64,000 bases of DNA from NCBI GenBank assembly GCA_018062345.1, contig JAGOSL010000004.1:35281-99280 (forward strand). The letters are read 5' to 3'. Positions 9,886-19,458 of the stretch are shown here, piece after piece. The notes beneath the pieces are model-generated. The model saw only the letters and a program-made list of their open reading frames with translations. It had not been told where the DNA came from and did not search any database. A program made the translations under genes and the position numbers. Source of the DNA: Pseudomonadota bacterium (GTDB lineage: Bacteria; Pseudomonadota; Alphaproteobacteria; Paracaedibacterales; CAITNM01). The stretch's first letter is position 1. The number at the start of each line of letters is the position of its first letter.

Positions 9886-10654
9886 AATTCTGAGTAAGGG
9901 TGCCTGTAAAAACAATAATAGCAGGACCAGTCATATACAGTTCTTTTTCATTCCACAAAACCCATAGGTCGCCGCCCACTTGAGATACTTTTACTTTTTG
10001 GCCAACTAATTTATGAGCACGCGCAGCAACGACAGAAGCACAGGCCCCACTACCACAGGCAGGCGTAATGCCGGTTCCACGTTCCCAAACTTTTAATTGT
10101 AAATGCTGCGAATCAAGAACTTTTACAAAATCAACATTGGTACGCAGCGGAAATGTAGGATGATTTTCAAGCCCTTCACCGTATTGGGAAGCTAATTCAA
10201 TACTATCAACAAAACATACAAGATGAGGATTACCCACATTAACAGCTACAGCATCAGGAGTAGAAAGATGCCCAAGAGAATCGGGGCCATCTAAAACTTG
10301 AATTGTTGGTGTTGGCATTTGAACTTTAACCATATCATTTTCTAACTGACAATTTAAAGTTCCACCAAGTGTCTCAAAAGTAATAGAATTTTTTTGTTTT
10401 TTATTCATTAGATATTTTGCAATACAGCGACTTCCATTGCCGCAGCTTTCAGCTTCTGAGCCATCTGCATTAAAAAAGCGAACCTTGATATGATCATTAA
10501 TTTCTTGGGATACAATCACCTGATCACAGCCTATGCCATACCTGCGATCTGCTAAGCGCCGACTTAGATTACTTAAATCATTAACTGGTACATCTGGATT
10601 TACCAGCATAATAAAATCATTTCCAAGACCTTGAGCTTTTATAAATTCCATCAT
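9863..10654 (-). CDS. dapF: Diaminopimelate epimerase
   Basis: Converts LL- to meso-diaminopimelate without cofactor, using two cysteines. Both are present: the first in ESCGNGSRCIA (about residue 70), the second in TPACGSGACAS (about residue 202). The N-terminal KAQGLGNDFIML is typical. The length is 263 residues. The start overlaps the ppx stop by one base (TAATG), and a second Met codon directly follows. The end overlaps recJ. Confidence 0.97.
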   Translation of the reverse strand: MMEFIKAQGLGNDFIMLVNPDVPVNDLSNLSRRLADRRYGIGCDQVIVSQEINDHIKVRFFNADGSEAESCGNGSRCIAKYLMNKKQKNSITFETLGGTLNCQLENDMVKVQMPTPTIQVLDGPDSLGHLSTPDAVAVNVGNPHLVCFVDSIELASQYGEGLENHPTFPLRTNVDFVKVLDSQHLQLKVWERGTGITPACGSGACASVVAARAHKLVGQKVKVSQVGGDLWVLWNEKELYMTGPAIIVFTGTLTQNYEISKRI

Positions 10655-11745
10655 TACACCTTGATGACTTCAAGCATTAAATCAATTAATATTCCTTCAC
10701 GTACTCCGCGGTCGGCTATTCGCATGGTTTTGAGAGGCAATGCATCACAAATAGCTTTAAGAATATTTGAACCTGTCAAAACGTAGTCGACTCGACTAAA
10801 AGCAATATTAGATTGATCAAGTCGTTCTTCGCGCGTCATAGATAAAATACGATTAATAACCTTGTACAAGTCAGTGTAGAGAATGGACATTCCGTCAACT
10901 AAACGACGATCATAATGTTCTAGGCCTAAGTGAAATGCAGCAAGCGTTGTTACAGTTCCTGAACTGCCCGTAATCTGTAGCTCATCCTTTTCTATAAGCT
11001 GAGTAATATTATTTCTTTTAATAAAATCTTTTAAGCCATCCAAAATTTTGCTTTGCAAAAAAGCATGAGATTGTTCTGTCTCTATTGGTATACCAACTTC
11101 TTCCGTTGTGGTAACAACCCCATAAGGAATAGAGATTGAGTCAATCTCATCAAATGGCACAGTATACCCAGGACTACGCTTACCATTTTTTTTAAGCTTT
11201 ACCAAAATTATTTCGGTACTTCCCCCGCCAATATCAAAAACAATTCCGTATGGCACGTGGGGGTTCAACATGGCAGAGCAGCCTTTTAAAGCCAAACTTG
11301 CCTCTTCTTCTGAACCGATGATTTCAATGTCTAAATCTAATTCTTTTTTAGCACGATCAACCAGCACGTAGTTATTTTTAGCACGGCGACATGCCTCGGT
11401 CGCAACAACACGCAAGCTATGCAAATGATAGCGATCTAATTTTTTACGACAAGTTCCCAGAGCTTCCATCGCTCGGTCCATTGCGTCTTCTGATAGCTCC
11501 TCATTATTGTGCAGCCCTTCCCCCAAACGTACTACTTTTGCAAAAGAATCTATCACCTTCCAGGAGAGCGGTTTAGGGCGACTGCGAAAATAATTCGTTC
11601 GAACTCCTGCAACGTTAACTCGCGCTACTAATAGACGACAAGAATTAGTACCTAAATCAATTGCAGCAATAGTTGGATGGTGACCATCGCACTCTAGAGG
11701 ACGAACGCCCCCAGACTGTGGCTTTTGTACATCATATTCTGACAT
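10654..11745 (-). CDS. ppx: Exopolyphosphatase / pppGpp phosphohydrolase (Ppx/GppA)
   Basis: ASKHA-fold phosphatase acting on polyphosphate and/or pppGpp. It has 363 residues, which is the two-domain short form lacking the C-terminal HD-like domain of E. coli Ppx. Motifs are the phosphate-1 loop AAIDLGTNSCRLLVARV (about residue 27), VATEACRRAKN, IGSEEEASLALKG, the phosphate-2 loop VFDIGGGSTEIILVK and ITGSSGTVTTLAAFH. Substrate preference cannot be read from the sequence. It is the first gene of the dapF-recJ-dapD-dapE cluster. The 81 bp up to tRNA-Gln must hold its promoter. Confidence 0.92.
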   Translation of the reverse strand: MSEYDVQKPQSGGVRPLECDGHHPTIAAIDLGTNSCRLLVARVNVAGVRTNYFRSRPKPLSWKVIDSFAKVVRLGEGLHNNEELSEDAMDRAMEALGTCRKKLDRYHLHSLRVVATEACRRAKNNYVLVDRAKKELDLDIEIIGSEEEASLALKGCSAMLNPHVPYGIVFDIGGGSTEIILVKLKKNGKRSPGYTVPFDEIDSISIPYGVVTTTEEVGIPIETEQSHAFLQSKILDGLKDFIKRNNITQLIEKDELQITGSSGTVTTLAAFHLGLEHYDRRLVDGMSILYTDLYKVINRILSMTREERLDQSNIAFSRVDYVLTGSNILKAICDALPLKTMRIADRGVREGILIDLMLEVIKV

Positions 11746-11826
11746 TTGTGCATTTCTTTTTAGTATTGCTTTTTTTTATATCTTACACACAATCACCAGA
11801 ATATGGTAGTCATGAAAGTATCTCTT

Positions 11827-11900
11827 TGGGGGATAGTTTAGCGGTAGAACTCCCGGCTCTGGACCGGGCAACTCTGGTTCGAATCCAGGTCCCCCAGCCA
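11827..11900 (+). tRNA. tRNA-Gln (anticodon CTG)
   Basis: A 74-base cloverleaf with encoded CCA. The acceptor TGGGGGA pairs with TCCCCCA, the D stem is GTTT/GAAC, the anticodon stem CCCGG/CCGGG surrounds CTCTGGA (anticodon CTG), and the T arm is CTCTGG-TTCGAAT-CCAGG. The U1-A72 pair is a tRNA-Gln hallmark. It reads CAG only, so a TTG isoacceptor should exist elsewhere. Confidence 0.96.
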
Positions 11901-11920
11901 GAAACTGCAATTCAGTCCGA

Positions 11921-13030
11921 TTACCGCATAAACCCATAACGCAGTACTGCCTGCAAAGCTAATCTCCCTTTTGCGGTTGCGATAAGTTGATTGGCCTCAT
12001 GAACTAAAAATCCCCCAGCAATCAGGGCCTGGATTTTTGGGGTAATTGGTTTTTGCCAAGAGATGCCTTCTGTTGTGCGAAGCCCCATGAGTACTCGTTC
12101 TTGTTCTTGCTCAGTACCTGATAATTCTAAACATTCTTCATCGCGAATTGATTCTTTAAGCCAGCGTTCTGGCGTGCGATATTGCTTCGTGGCATATCTC
12201 TTTCCACCAATCAGCAATCTTCCGTGTGACCCTGGCCCTACCCCTATGTATTCACCGTATCTCCAGTAGGTCAAGTTATGTTGACATTCAGCACTTGGTT
12301 TTGCGTAGTTTGAAACTTCATAAGCATGCATATCATGACCAGCACACTTTGCATTTGTTAGTTCATACATATCAGCAGCCAGATCATCAACAGGAAGAAT
12401 AAGCTCTCCTTGAGCTTGTAAACGTTCAAACGCGGTGTTTGGTTCAATGGTTAGCTGGTATAAAGATAAATGCTCGGTGCCAAATTGAAGAGCTTCTTCG
12501 AGTTCTTCTTCCCATTCTTCAATCGTTTGATTGGGCGTTGCGTAGATGAGATCGAAGCTCACGCGTTTAAATATTGACTGAGCAGTATGAATAGCTTTTA
12601 TTGCCTCTTTCACACTGTGCTTTCTTCCTAAGCCTTGAAGACGCTCTGGTCGGAGTGATTGAACCCCAATGGAGATACGGTTAATACCGGCTGTTGCCAA
12701 TTGCTGGAATTTTCCTACCTCAACACTGTTTGGGTTGGCCTCCAATGTAATTTCAAGATTAGACGAAGTCTGCCATAGCCTAGAAGCTTCCTTAATAATT
12801 GCTTCGACTGTTTTTGGCTGCATCAAGGAAGGCGTACCCCCGCCAAAAAAAATGGTGGTAAGCTGTCGCGTGCCAATCAATGCATGAACACGCTTGAGCT
12901 CTTCACACAAAGCTTTCTGCCATTCGGCCTCTTGATAAGATTCACGCACATGACTGTTGAAGTCACAATACGGGCACTTAGAAAGGCAAAATGGCCAGTG
13001 AACGTAGAGAGAGATGGGGTTTTCACCCAT
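11921..13030 (-). CDS. hemW: Radical SAM heme chaperone HemW
   Basis: Coproporphyrinogen-III-oxidase-like radical SAM protein that in this clade is the heme-trafficking chaperone HemW, not HemN. The 4Fe-4S motif is CLSKCPYC, followed directly by DFNSH, which is the HemW pattern. Other matches are FFGGGTPSLM, LEANPNSVE, NRISIGVQSL and VGPGSHGRL. I chose the ATG at 13030 (MGENPISLYVHWPF, 369 residues), which overlaps the polA stop by 8 bp; two Met codons further upstream are inside polA. The role in heme delivery is family knowledge. Confidence 0.93.
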   Translation of the reverse strand: MGENPISLYVHWPFCLSKCPYCDFNSHVRESYQEAEWQKALCEELKRVHALIGTRQLTTIFFGGGTPSLMQPKTVEAIIKEASRLWQTSSNLEITLEANPNSVEVGKFQQLATAGINRISIGVQSLRPERLQGLGRKHSVKEAIKAIHTAQSIFKRVSFDLIYATPNQTIEEWEEELEEALQFGTEHLSLYQLTIEPNTAFERLQAQGELILPVDDLAADMYELTNAKCAGHDMHAYEVSNYAKPSAECQHNLTYWRYGEYIGVGPGSHGRLLIGGKRYATKQYRTPERWLKESIRDEECLELSGTEQEQERVLMGLRTTEGISWQKPITPKIQALIAGGFLVHEANQLIATAKGRLALQAVLRYGFMR

Positions 13031-15695
13031 GAGCTGCATCCCAATTCTCACCGACACCTACGCCCACAACTAACGGTACTTTAAGTTGAGTAATATCTTC
13101 CATGATTTCTTTGAGCTTTGGAACAATTTCATTCAATTCAGAATCTGGGATCTCAAAAACCAATTCATCATGAACTTGGAGCAATAGTTTGGATTTATAT
13201 GGCTTTAAAAAAGTATGGATTTTTATCATAGCACGTTTAATTATATCGGCATTACTACCTTGCAAAGGTGCATTAGTTGCTTGACGTTCAGCAAATTGTC
13301 GCAGCATTGCATTTTTATCAAGAATACCGGGAGTGTAAACTTTGCGCCCCATAAGAGTTAAAACGTATCCTTGCTCACGAGCTTGACGTTGAGAATTTCG
13401 AATATATGCATCAATGCCGGGATAACGCTCAAAGTAGGCATTAATCATTTGACTTGCTTCTTGGTTAGAAACGCTAAGCTGTTTAGCAAGACCAAATGCG
13501 CTAATGCCATAAATAATGCCAAAATTTATGGTTTTAGCTCGCCGGCGAAGAGCTGTATCTACTTGATCAGAAGTTACCCCAAAAACATCACAAGCGGTAC
13601 GTGTATGAATATCTTCGCCTTTTAAAAAAGCATCTTGCAACGTTGGAACATCTGCAAAGTGCGCTAAAAGACGTAGCTCAATTTGTGAATAATCCAGACT
13701 TACAAGCTTATGACCTGGCCTTGCAATAAAAGCTTGGCGAATTTTTCTGCCATCCTCGCTTTTGATTGGAATATTTTGTAGGTTTGGATCAGAAGAAGAT
13801 AATCTACCCGTGGCAGCGCCAACCATAGAATAGCTTGTATGTACACGGCCAGTTGCAGGGTTAATAGCTTTCAATAGCCCTTCCACATAAGTGGAATTCA
13901 ATTTTGCCAAGGCACGCCATTCTAATACTTTTTTAGGCAAATCAAAGCCTTGCGCTACAAGTTTTTCAAGCACATCAACATCTGTACTATAGCTGCCAGT
14001 TTTTGTTTTCTTGGCACCTGGCATTTGATGCTTTTCGAACAAAATTTCCCCAAGTTGAGCTGGAGACGCAATATTAAATTCATGTCCAGCAAGTGCATAA
14101 ATTTCTTGGGCAAGGATTGTCATCTTTTGAGAGAATTCTTGCCCCAAATGATTTAGCCAGTTTGCATTAACACAAATTCCTGCTTCTTCCATTGAAACAA
14201 TCACAGGTATAAGTGGTTTTTCGGTTAGCTCGTAGACACTACTTACCTGATTTGTGCTTAATTCGGGTTTAAAATGATTACACAATAGCCCAGTTATTTC
14301 GGCATCTTCAGCGGCATAGTTTGTGGCAACAGGAATTTCAATCATATCAAAAGTTTTCTGAGCTTTTCCCTTACCAGCAACTTCAGCAAATGTAATAGTG
14401 GTTCGGTTCAAATATTTTAGGGCTAATTCATCCATTGAATGGCCGTGCTCACCTGCATGCAAAACATAGGACATCAACATTGTATCGTCTAAAGTATTTA
14501 CCTCAAATCCATGTTGGCGAAGCACTAAAAAATCATATTTTAAGTTATGACCAATTTTCATAATTGCAGGATTGGAAAACAGTGGCTGCAGAAGTGTTTT
14601 GGCAACATCAAGAGGAATTTGCTGGGTGCTTTCTTGGTGCGCAAAAGGGATATACGCTGCCTTGTACCCAGCGCCGATCGGCACACCTAACGCCACCCCC
14701 ACCAGTTTAGCCTGCATTGCATTAAGAGACGTTGTTTCACAATCAATGACAATTTTTCCTGCTTCACTTGCTTGATCTACCCACTGTTTCAGCATATCCA
14801 TGTCTTTAATGCAGGTATATTCCTCTCGTCTACTGTTGGTATTTGCATCAGACAACTGCAAACGCTTCATCAAGCTCAAAAAGCCAAGCTCTTTTAAGAA
14901 TAAGTCTCGCCTTTCAAAATCAGTATTAACTGGTGCTATTTCAGTGTATTCAATTGGAAGAGGAGCATTATCATCTAGAGTTACCAACCGCTTAGAAATA
15001 CGCGCAAGCTCAGCATGTTGAGTTAACAAGTCGCGACGACGCGGCTGCTTAACTTCCGAAATATTTTCTAACAAGTTTTCTAAACTGCCAAATGTTTGAA
15101 TAAGTTCGGCCGATGTTTTTGGCCCAAATCCTGGAACACCTGGAATGTTATCGCTACTGTCCCCGCACAAAGCTTGCACATCGATAACTTTATCAGGTGT
15201 TACACCAAATTTTTCAAAAACGACCTGTTCATCAATAGGTCTATTCTTCATGGGGTCCCACATAGTAACACCTGGGCGCAGTAGCTGCATCAGATCTTTA
15301 TCAGCTGAGATAATTTGCGTTTTATCGCCACAATTAATACTGGCTTTAGCGTAAGCTGCCAGTAGGTCATCTGCTTCAAATCCAGGCAATTCAACTGAAG
15401 GAACCCCGAATGCTTCACAAGCTTCGCGAATAAGTGAGAATTGTGGAATCAAGTCATCAGGTGGAGGTGCCCTGTGAGCTTTATAATCTGGGTAGATATC
15501 TTGCCTGAAGGTTCTGCGACCCGCATCAAAAATTACCAATAAGCGGTTGCCATCAACCTTTTCTATAAGCCGATGTAACATATTACAAAAACCATAGACT
15601 GCACCAACAGGCGTACCGTTAGGGCTGGTAAGTGGAGGCAGTGCATAATAGGCACGAAAAATATAGCCAGAGCCATCAACAAGGTGTAGGGTCAT
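13023..15695 (-). CDS. polA: DNA polymerase I
   Basis: Repair and Okazaki-fragment polymerase, 890 residues with all three domains. The 5'-3' exonuclease has VDGSGYIFRAYYA, LPGFEADDLLAAYA and QALCGDSSDNIPGVPG. A 3'-5' proofreading domain appears intact (VIDCETTSLNA, IGHNLKYDF, NYAAEDAEIT). The polymerase domain has SLDYSQIELRLLAHF, RRRAKTINFGIIYGIS and LLQVHDELVFE. Some reduced endosymbiont genomes lose proofreading; here the DEDD-type residues are visible. It is followed by hemW with an 8-bp overlap. Confidence 0.97.
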   Translation of the reverse strand: MTLHLVDGSGYIFRAYYALPPLTSPNGTPVGAVYGFCNMLHRLIEKVDGNRLLVIFDAGRRTFRQDIYPDYKAHRAPPPDDLIPQFSLIREACEAFGVPSVELPGFEADDLLAAYAKASINCGDKTQIISADKDLMQLLRPGVTMWDPMKNRPIDEQVVFEKFGVTPDKVIDVQALCGDSSDNIPGVPGFGPKTSAELIQTFGSLENLLENISEVKQPRRRDLLTQHAELARISKRLVTLDDNAPLPIEYTEIAPVNTDFERRDLFLKELGFLSLMKRLQLSDANTNSRREEYTCIKDMDMLKQWVDQASEAGKIVIDCETTSLNAMQAKLVGVALGVPIGAGYKAAYIPFAHQESTQQIPLDVAKTLLQPLFSNPAIMKIGHNLKYDFLVLRQHGFEVNTLDDTMLMSYVLHAGEHGHSMDELALKYLNRTTITFAEVAGKGKAQKTFDMIEIPVATNYAAEDAEITGLLCNHFKPELSTNQVSSVYELTEKPLIPVIVSMEEAGICVNANWLNHLGQEFSQKMTILAQEIYALAGHEFNIASPAQLGEILFEKHQMPGAKKTKTGSYSTDVDVLEKLVAQGFDLPKKVLEWRALAKLNSTYVEGLLKAINPATGRVHTSYSMVGAATGRLSSSDPNLQNIPIKSEDGRKIRQAFIARPGHKLVSLDYSQIELRLLAHFADVPTLQDAFLKGEDIHTRTACDVFGVTSDQVDTALRRRAKTINFGIIYGISAFGLAKQLSVSNQEASQMINAYFERYPGIDAYIRNSQRQAREQGYVLTLMGRKVYTPGILDKNAMLRQFAERQATNAPLQGSNADIIKRAMIKIHTFLKPYKSKLLLQVHDELVFEIPDSELNEIVPKLKEIMEDITQLKVPLVVGVGVGENWDAAHG

Positions 15696-15803
15696 GCGTC
15701 ACAAGCTTTAAACAAAGTGTTTCCACACTATCGCAATGGTTTGTAAATGCAAGAGGCAAAAAATGTTGACCCACACATAGATTTGAGGCATATTTCTTGA
15801 GTT

Positions 15804-15880
15804 GGGCCTGTAGTTCAGTTGGTTAGAACCCCCCGCTCATAACGGGGATGTCACAGGTTCGAGTCCTGTCGGGCCCACCA
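15804..15880 (+). tRNA. tRNA with CAT anticodon (Ile2 or elongator Met)
   Basis: A 77-base cloverleaf with CCA. The acceptor GGGCCTG pairs with CGGGCCC; the D stem is GTTC/GAAC, compensated relative to the usual GCTC/GAGC; the anticodon stem CCCCG/CGGGG flanks CTCATAA; the T arm is ACAGG-TTCGAGT-CCTGT. The initiator type is excluded by the perfect 1:72 pair and the absence of three G-C pairs in the initiator arrangement. The G-rich acceptor suits tRNA-Ile2 whose C34 is changed to lysidine, but elongator Met is not ruled out by eye. Confidence 0.9.
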
Positions 15881-15881
15881 C

Positions 15882-16832
15882 TTATTTTAAACCTAGAATA
15901 AACGCATCAACATAAGCATTCATAAGTTCTTCATAGGCTTTTTCTCCTGCTTGAATATCAACCCCCAGATAATCAACCACAGCAAAAGAAATTTTGAAAG
16001 AAGTTGCGTAACTTTTGGCAAGAGCAGCATCCATTTGTCGCTCAGCATATAAGCATCTAGGCCGAATCGCCCCTTTTTTTATTGCCTTACGAATCTTTAG
16101 AATATGCCCAGCACTAGCTGGCACACTTGGATCAATTGAAATAGTAGCTATTGTTTGGACTCCGTACACTGCATCAAAATACTGATTGCCGTCATGCTGA
16201 ATAATATAGGCGCTGCCTTTATATGGAAGCATTTTTTGAAGCAATTGCTGATGAAGAAGCTGCAAACTAACTTTATAATCATTAGCATTTTTATCCAATA
16301 CTTCGTGATGTTTAGGGTAGATTGTTTTTAAATGGTGCACTACCAGATCAACGATTTGCATCATCATCAAAGGGCTTAACCAGATATGACCATCAAGGCT
16401 TGTTTCGTGGTGATGGTGGTGATCTTCATGTGCATGATCATGACAACAAGTATGTTTGTCCCAAAATGCTCCATTCCTAAGAGGCTTTAGTTTTATTGAC
16501 GAATTATTTTGTATTGTTAAAGCATTATTTTTTAAAGCCTTAACATGTTTTGTTAGTAGTTGTTCATAAGCTGGGCCAATCCAAATAAAAGTCTTTGCAT
16601 TTTTGATTAATTGCACCTGGGAAGGTTGAAGTTGCGCATGATGTGGAGAAACATAGCCATCTAGCAATAATACCGGAGCAGCAATTCCTTTAGTTAATGA
16701 GCAAACCAAGCTATGCAAAGGCTTTATTGAAACAACAATTTCGTTATCTGCATCTGGGGTTTTCTTTAAAGATAGGTAAATATAAAAAATAGCTATGATT
16801 GCAATAGCAGCAGGGATGATTTTTCTTAGCAT
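15882..16832 (-). CDS. znuA: Zinc ABC transporter substrate-binding protein ZnuA
   Basis: Periplasmic zinc-binding protein of the cluster A-I (TroA/ZnuA) family, 316 residues. An N-terminal hydrophobic helix (about residues 5-24) is a signal or anchor. Metal ligand positions are His in DGYVSPHHAQLQPSQ, His in SLDGHIWLSP, His in YIIQHDGNQYF and acidic residues near the C-terminus. A His-rich loop (HDHAHEDHHHHHE, around residue 133) sits just before the second ligand, as in zinc-specific ZnuA. No ZnuB or ZnuC is in this window. It is divergent from mlaD across 193 bp; a Zur operator may lie there but I could not identify one. Confidence 0.9.
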   Translation of the reverse strand: MLRKIIPAAIAIIAIFYIYLSLKKTPDADNEIVVSIKPLHSLVCSLTKGIAAPVLLLDGYVSPHHAQLQPSQVQLIKNAKTFIWIGPAYEQLLTKHVKALKNNALTIQNNSSIKLKPLRNGAFWDKHTCCHDHAHEDHHHHHETSLDGHIWLSPLMMMQIVDLVVHHLKTIYPKHHEVLDKNANDYKVSLQLLHQQLLQKMLPYKGSAYIIQHDGNQYFDAVYGVQTIATISIDPSVPASAGHILKIRKAIKKGAIRPRCLYAERQMDAALAKSYATSFKISFAVVDYLGVDIQAGEKAYEELMNAYVDAFILGLK

Positions 16833-17025
16833 AAATATTCTTTGAATTTAATTTTGAGAGATATTAGCACACCTAGTTTTTGAAACAACTGACAGTATTT
16901 TTTAAAAACTAAAATTTTATTTCACTGCTTATATTTTTAACTTTCCTTAGTTTTTATCCTCTTAACACTTCCTTAAAACACTCTTGATAGGCTATAGTGG
17001 CTCACCAAAGAAAAATGATTTTTAG

Positions 17026-17475
17026 ATGCGACATAATTTTTTAGAAACCATTACAGGTGCTATAGTCTTGCTTGTAGCTGGGATCTTTTTTGCATTTGGA
17101 TACAAATTTTCCACAGCCACAAATACTCAAACAATTAAAATTTTTGCACGTTTTGATCGGGTAGACGGCGTATCTATTGGCAATGATGTCCGCGTGGGCG
17201 GGGTAACTGTTGGCCACGTTGACCACATAGCCATTGATAAAAAGAATTTTAAAGCTATTGTTGCAATGGATATTGATGCATCTTTAAAAATTCCAAAAGA
17301 TAGCTCTGTTGAGATTGTAAGCGAAAGCTTAATGGGGGGGAAATATGTTAATGTATCCCCGGGCGGAGATGATGAGACACTAATTCAAGGTGACACTATT
17401 TCTTTAACGCAATCCTCAGTAAGTCTTGAAGGCTTGTTAAGTAAATACATTTTCAGCGATAAAGATAAAAAATAA
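17026..17475 (+). CDS. mlaD: MlaD-family lipid transport protein
   Basis: Inner-membrane-anchored MCE-domain protein, 149 residues, of the Mla phospholipid transport system that maintains outer membrane asymmetry. It has an N-terminal helix (about 10-28) and one MCE domain with FDRVDGVSIGNDVRVGGVTVG, VEIVSESLMGGKYVNVSPGG. The usual companions mlaE, mlaF and mlaC are absent here, so the operon is split in this organism. The length and the single MCE domain match the short MlaD type. Confidence 0.9.
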   Translation: MRHNFLETITGAIVLLVAGIFFAFGYKFSTATNTQTIKIFARFDRVDGVSIGNDVRVGGVTVGHVDHIAIDKKNFKAIVAMDIDASLKIPKDSSVEIVSESLMGGKYVNVSPGGDDETLIQGDTISLTQSSVSLEGLLSKYIFSDKDKK

Positions 17476-17604
17476 GCTTTCCTAGAAATTGTTTAAGCTT
17501 GCACAACTTAATTGAAATTATCATTTTTACTAAATTTTATAGCCCCATAGGCAAACCGTAGAGCTTTGATTAGAATACAACACTAAAATGAATCTATAAA
17601 AGAC

Positions 17605-19386
17605 ATGACCTCTGTTTTGCTTCGTCTAAAAGACGCCTGTGTTCGATTTAGCGGCACCCCCGTTTTTGAAGGACTGACCGCACAAATATGTGAGGGTGAC
17701 CGTATTTGCTTGGTGGGACGAAACGGTTGTGGAAAATCAACTTTGCTAAAAGCCCTTGCGCAAATTTATGAACTTGATGAAGGCGAGTATTTTTTATTGC
17801 CTAGCCAAAATCTGGTATATCTGGAGCAGGATAAAACGTATCCACTAGATGTAACAACCACTGAACTTTTAGAATCCTATGGAGCCAAACCACATGAAGC
17901 CAGATCAATTCTTGATAAATTAGGAATCGCTGCCAATGTAACGTTGAATAATGCCTCTGGAGGACAAAGACGAAGATTTGCGCTAGCTGAAAGTTTAGTA
18001 AGAAATCCAACAATTCTTTTACTTGATGAGCCAACTAACCATCTTGATTTACCCAGCATCCAATGGTTAGAAGAATACCTTTCCAAATTTAGAGGCGCAG
18101 TAGTCATGATTAGTCATGATCGACGCTTTTTAGAAAAAGCTTCGAACACAACTTGGTGGATTGATCGAGGAACACTACATGTAAATAAAAAGGGATTCAA
18201 AGCTTTTGATGATTGGTCGGCTATGCTGATGGAGGAAGAGGAGCGCCGTTTAGAAAAACTTAACACTCGCCTACGTTTAGAAACTGATTGGTTGCACTAC
18301 GGAGTAACGGCAAGGCGCAAGCGCAATCAGGGACGGTTGCAACGACTGCATGAGTTACGGGGTGAGCGTCGCGATATGATGCAAAACAAAACACGTTCCA
18401 TTGATGTTAATCCTGTTAATCTGCCACGAGGCAGTAAAATCATTATTGAAGCTAAGGATATTCAAAAATCTTATTGTGGTAGAATAGTTGTGCAGCCTTT
18501 TTCTTGTCGCATTTTGCACCAAGACAAGATTGGTATTATTGGCCCTAACGGCGCAGGAAAAAGTACATTAGTAAAAATGTTAGTTGGAGAATTACAGCCT
18601 GATTCCGGACACGTAAAGCACGGAACAACGTTAAAAGTAACTTATATTGATCAAATGCGATCAGAATTAAATCCAACTGACACATTATGGCAAACATTAT
18701 GCCCAGAAGGTGGAGACCAAGTATGGGTGGGCAATGAAACTAAACACGTAGTTGGATACTTAAAAGAGTTTTTGTTTAACGAAGAACAAATTCGGGGGCA
18801 AGTAAGTATTTTATCAGGTGGGGAGAAGAATCGCCTACTTCTTGCAAAAGCATTGGCAAATCCAGGAAACTTACTAGTGCTAGATGAGCCCACCAACGAT
18901 TTAGATATGGATACATTGGATCTACTAGTAGAATGTTTACAGCAATATAGTGGAACATTAATTGTAGTAAGCCATGATCGCGATTTTTTGGATAGAACCG
19001 TAACATCTACATATGTCACACTAGCTTCTGGTGAAGTGCAGGAATATGTAGGTGGATACAGTGATATTGAGCATTATTTAAAAGCCGCCCAAAAGCCTGC
19101 TATAAAAATAAAGAAAAAAGAAACTCAGCATGAGAAAACCACACAGCCAAAGCGGCTACCTTATAATTTGCAACGCGAATGTGACGAGCTACCAAGCAAA
19201 ATAAATGCTTCAGAAAAACGCATTAATGAACTGTCAACGCTTTTGGAAGACACTACGCTATATGAAAAGAATCCCCATCTATTCAAAACCCTAAGCGAAG
19301 AACTACAACAATGCCAGGAAGCCTTGGATAAATCAGAAACTCGCTGGTTGGAATTAGAAATTCTAGCCCAGGAAATGAAGGGTTAA
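17605..19386 (+). CDS. uup: ABC-F family ATPase, Uup-like
   Basis: Cytoplasmic twin-ATPase protein without membrane domains, 593 residues. The first cassette has GRNGCGKSTLLKAL, NASGGQRRRFALAESL and ILLLDEPTNHLDLPS; the second has GPNGAGKSTLVKML, SGGEKNRLLLAKALA and LVLDEPTNDLDMDTLD. Between them the linker carries LHYGVTARRKRNQGRLQRL, the Uup-type linker signature, and the C-terminus (about 520-593) is a charged coiled coil as in Uup. Family roles are ribosome-associated quality control and tolerance of branched DNA. It lies 129 bp after mlaD and 72 bp before rnc. Confidence 0.9.
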   Translation: MTSVLLRLKDACVRFSGTPVFEGLTAQICEGDRICLVGRNGCGKSTLLKALAQIYELDEGEYFLLPSQNLVYLEQDKTYPLDVTTTELLESYGAKPHEARSILDKLGIAANVTLNNASGGQRRRFALAESLVRNPTILLLDEPTNHLDLPSIQWLEEYLSKFRGAVVMISHDRRFLEKASNTTWWIDRGTLHVNKKGFKAFDDWSAMLMEEEERRLEKLNTRLRLETDWLHYGVTARRKRNQGRLQRLHELRGERRDMMQNKTRSIDVNPVNLPRGSKIIIEAKDIQKSYCGRIVVQPFSCRILHQDKIGIIGPNGAGKSTLVKMLVGELQPDSGHVKHGTTLKVTYIDQMRSELNPTDTLWQTLCPEGGDQVWVGNETKHVVGYLKEFLFNEEQIRGQVSILSGGEKNRLLLAKALANPGNLLVLDEPTNDLDMDTLDLLVECLQQYSGTLIVVSHDRDFLDRTVTSTYVTLASGEVQEYVGGYSDIEHYLKAAQKPAIKIKKKETQHEKTTQPKRLPYNLQRECDELPSKINASEKRINELSTLLEDTTLYEKNPHLFKTLSEELQQCQEALDKSETRWLELEILAQEMKG

Positions 19387-19458
19387 AACCACAAGTTAAT
19401 TGGTTTTGTGATGATTTTGAGCTATCTTAACACATCAAATGTTTAGCTATACCATCCA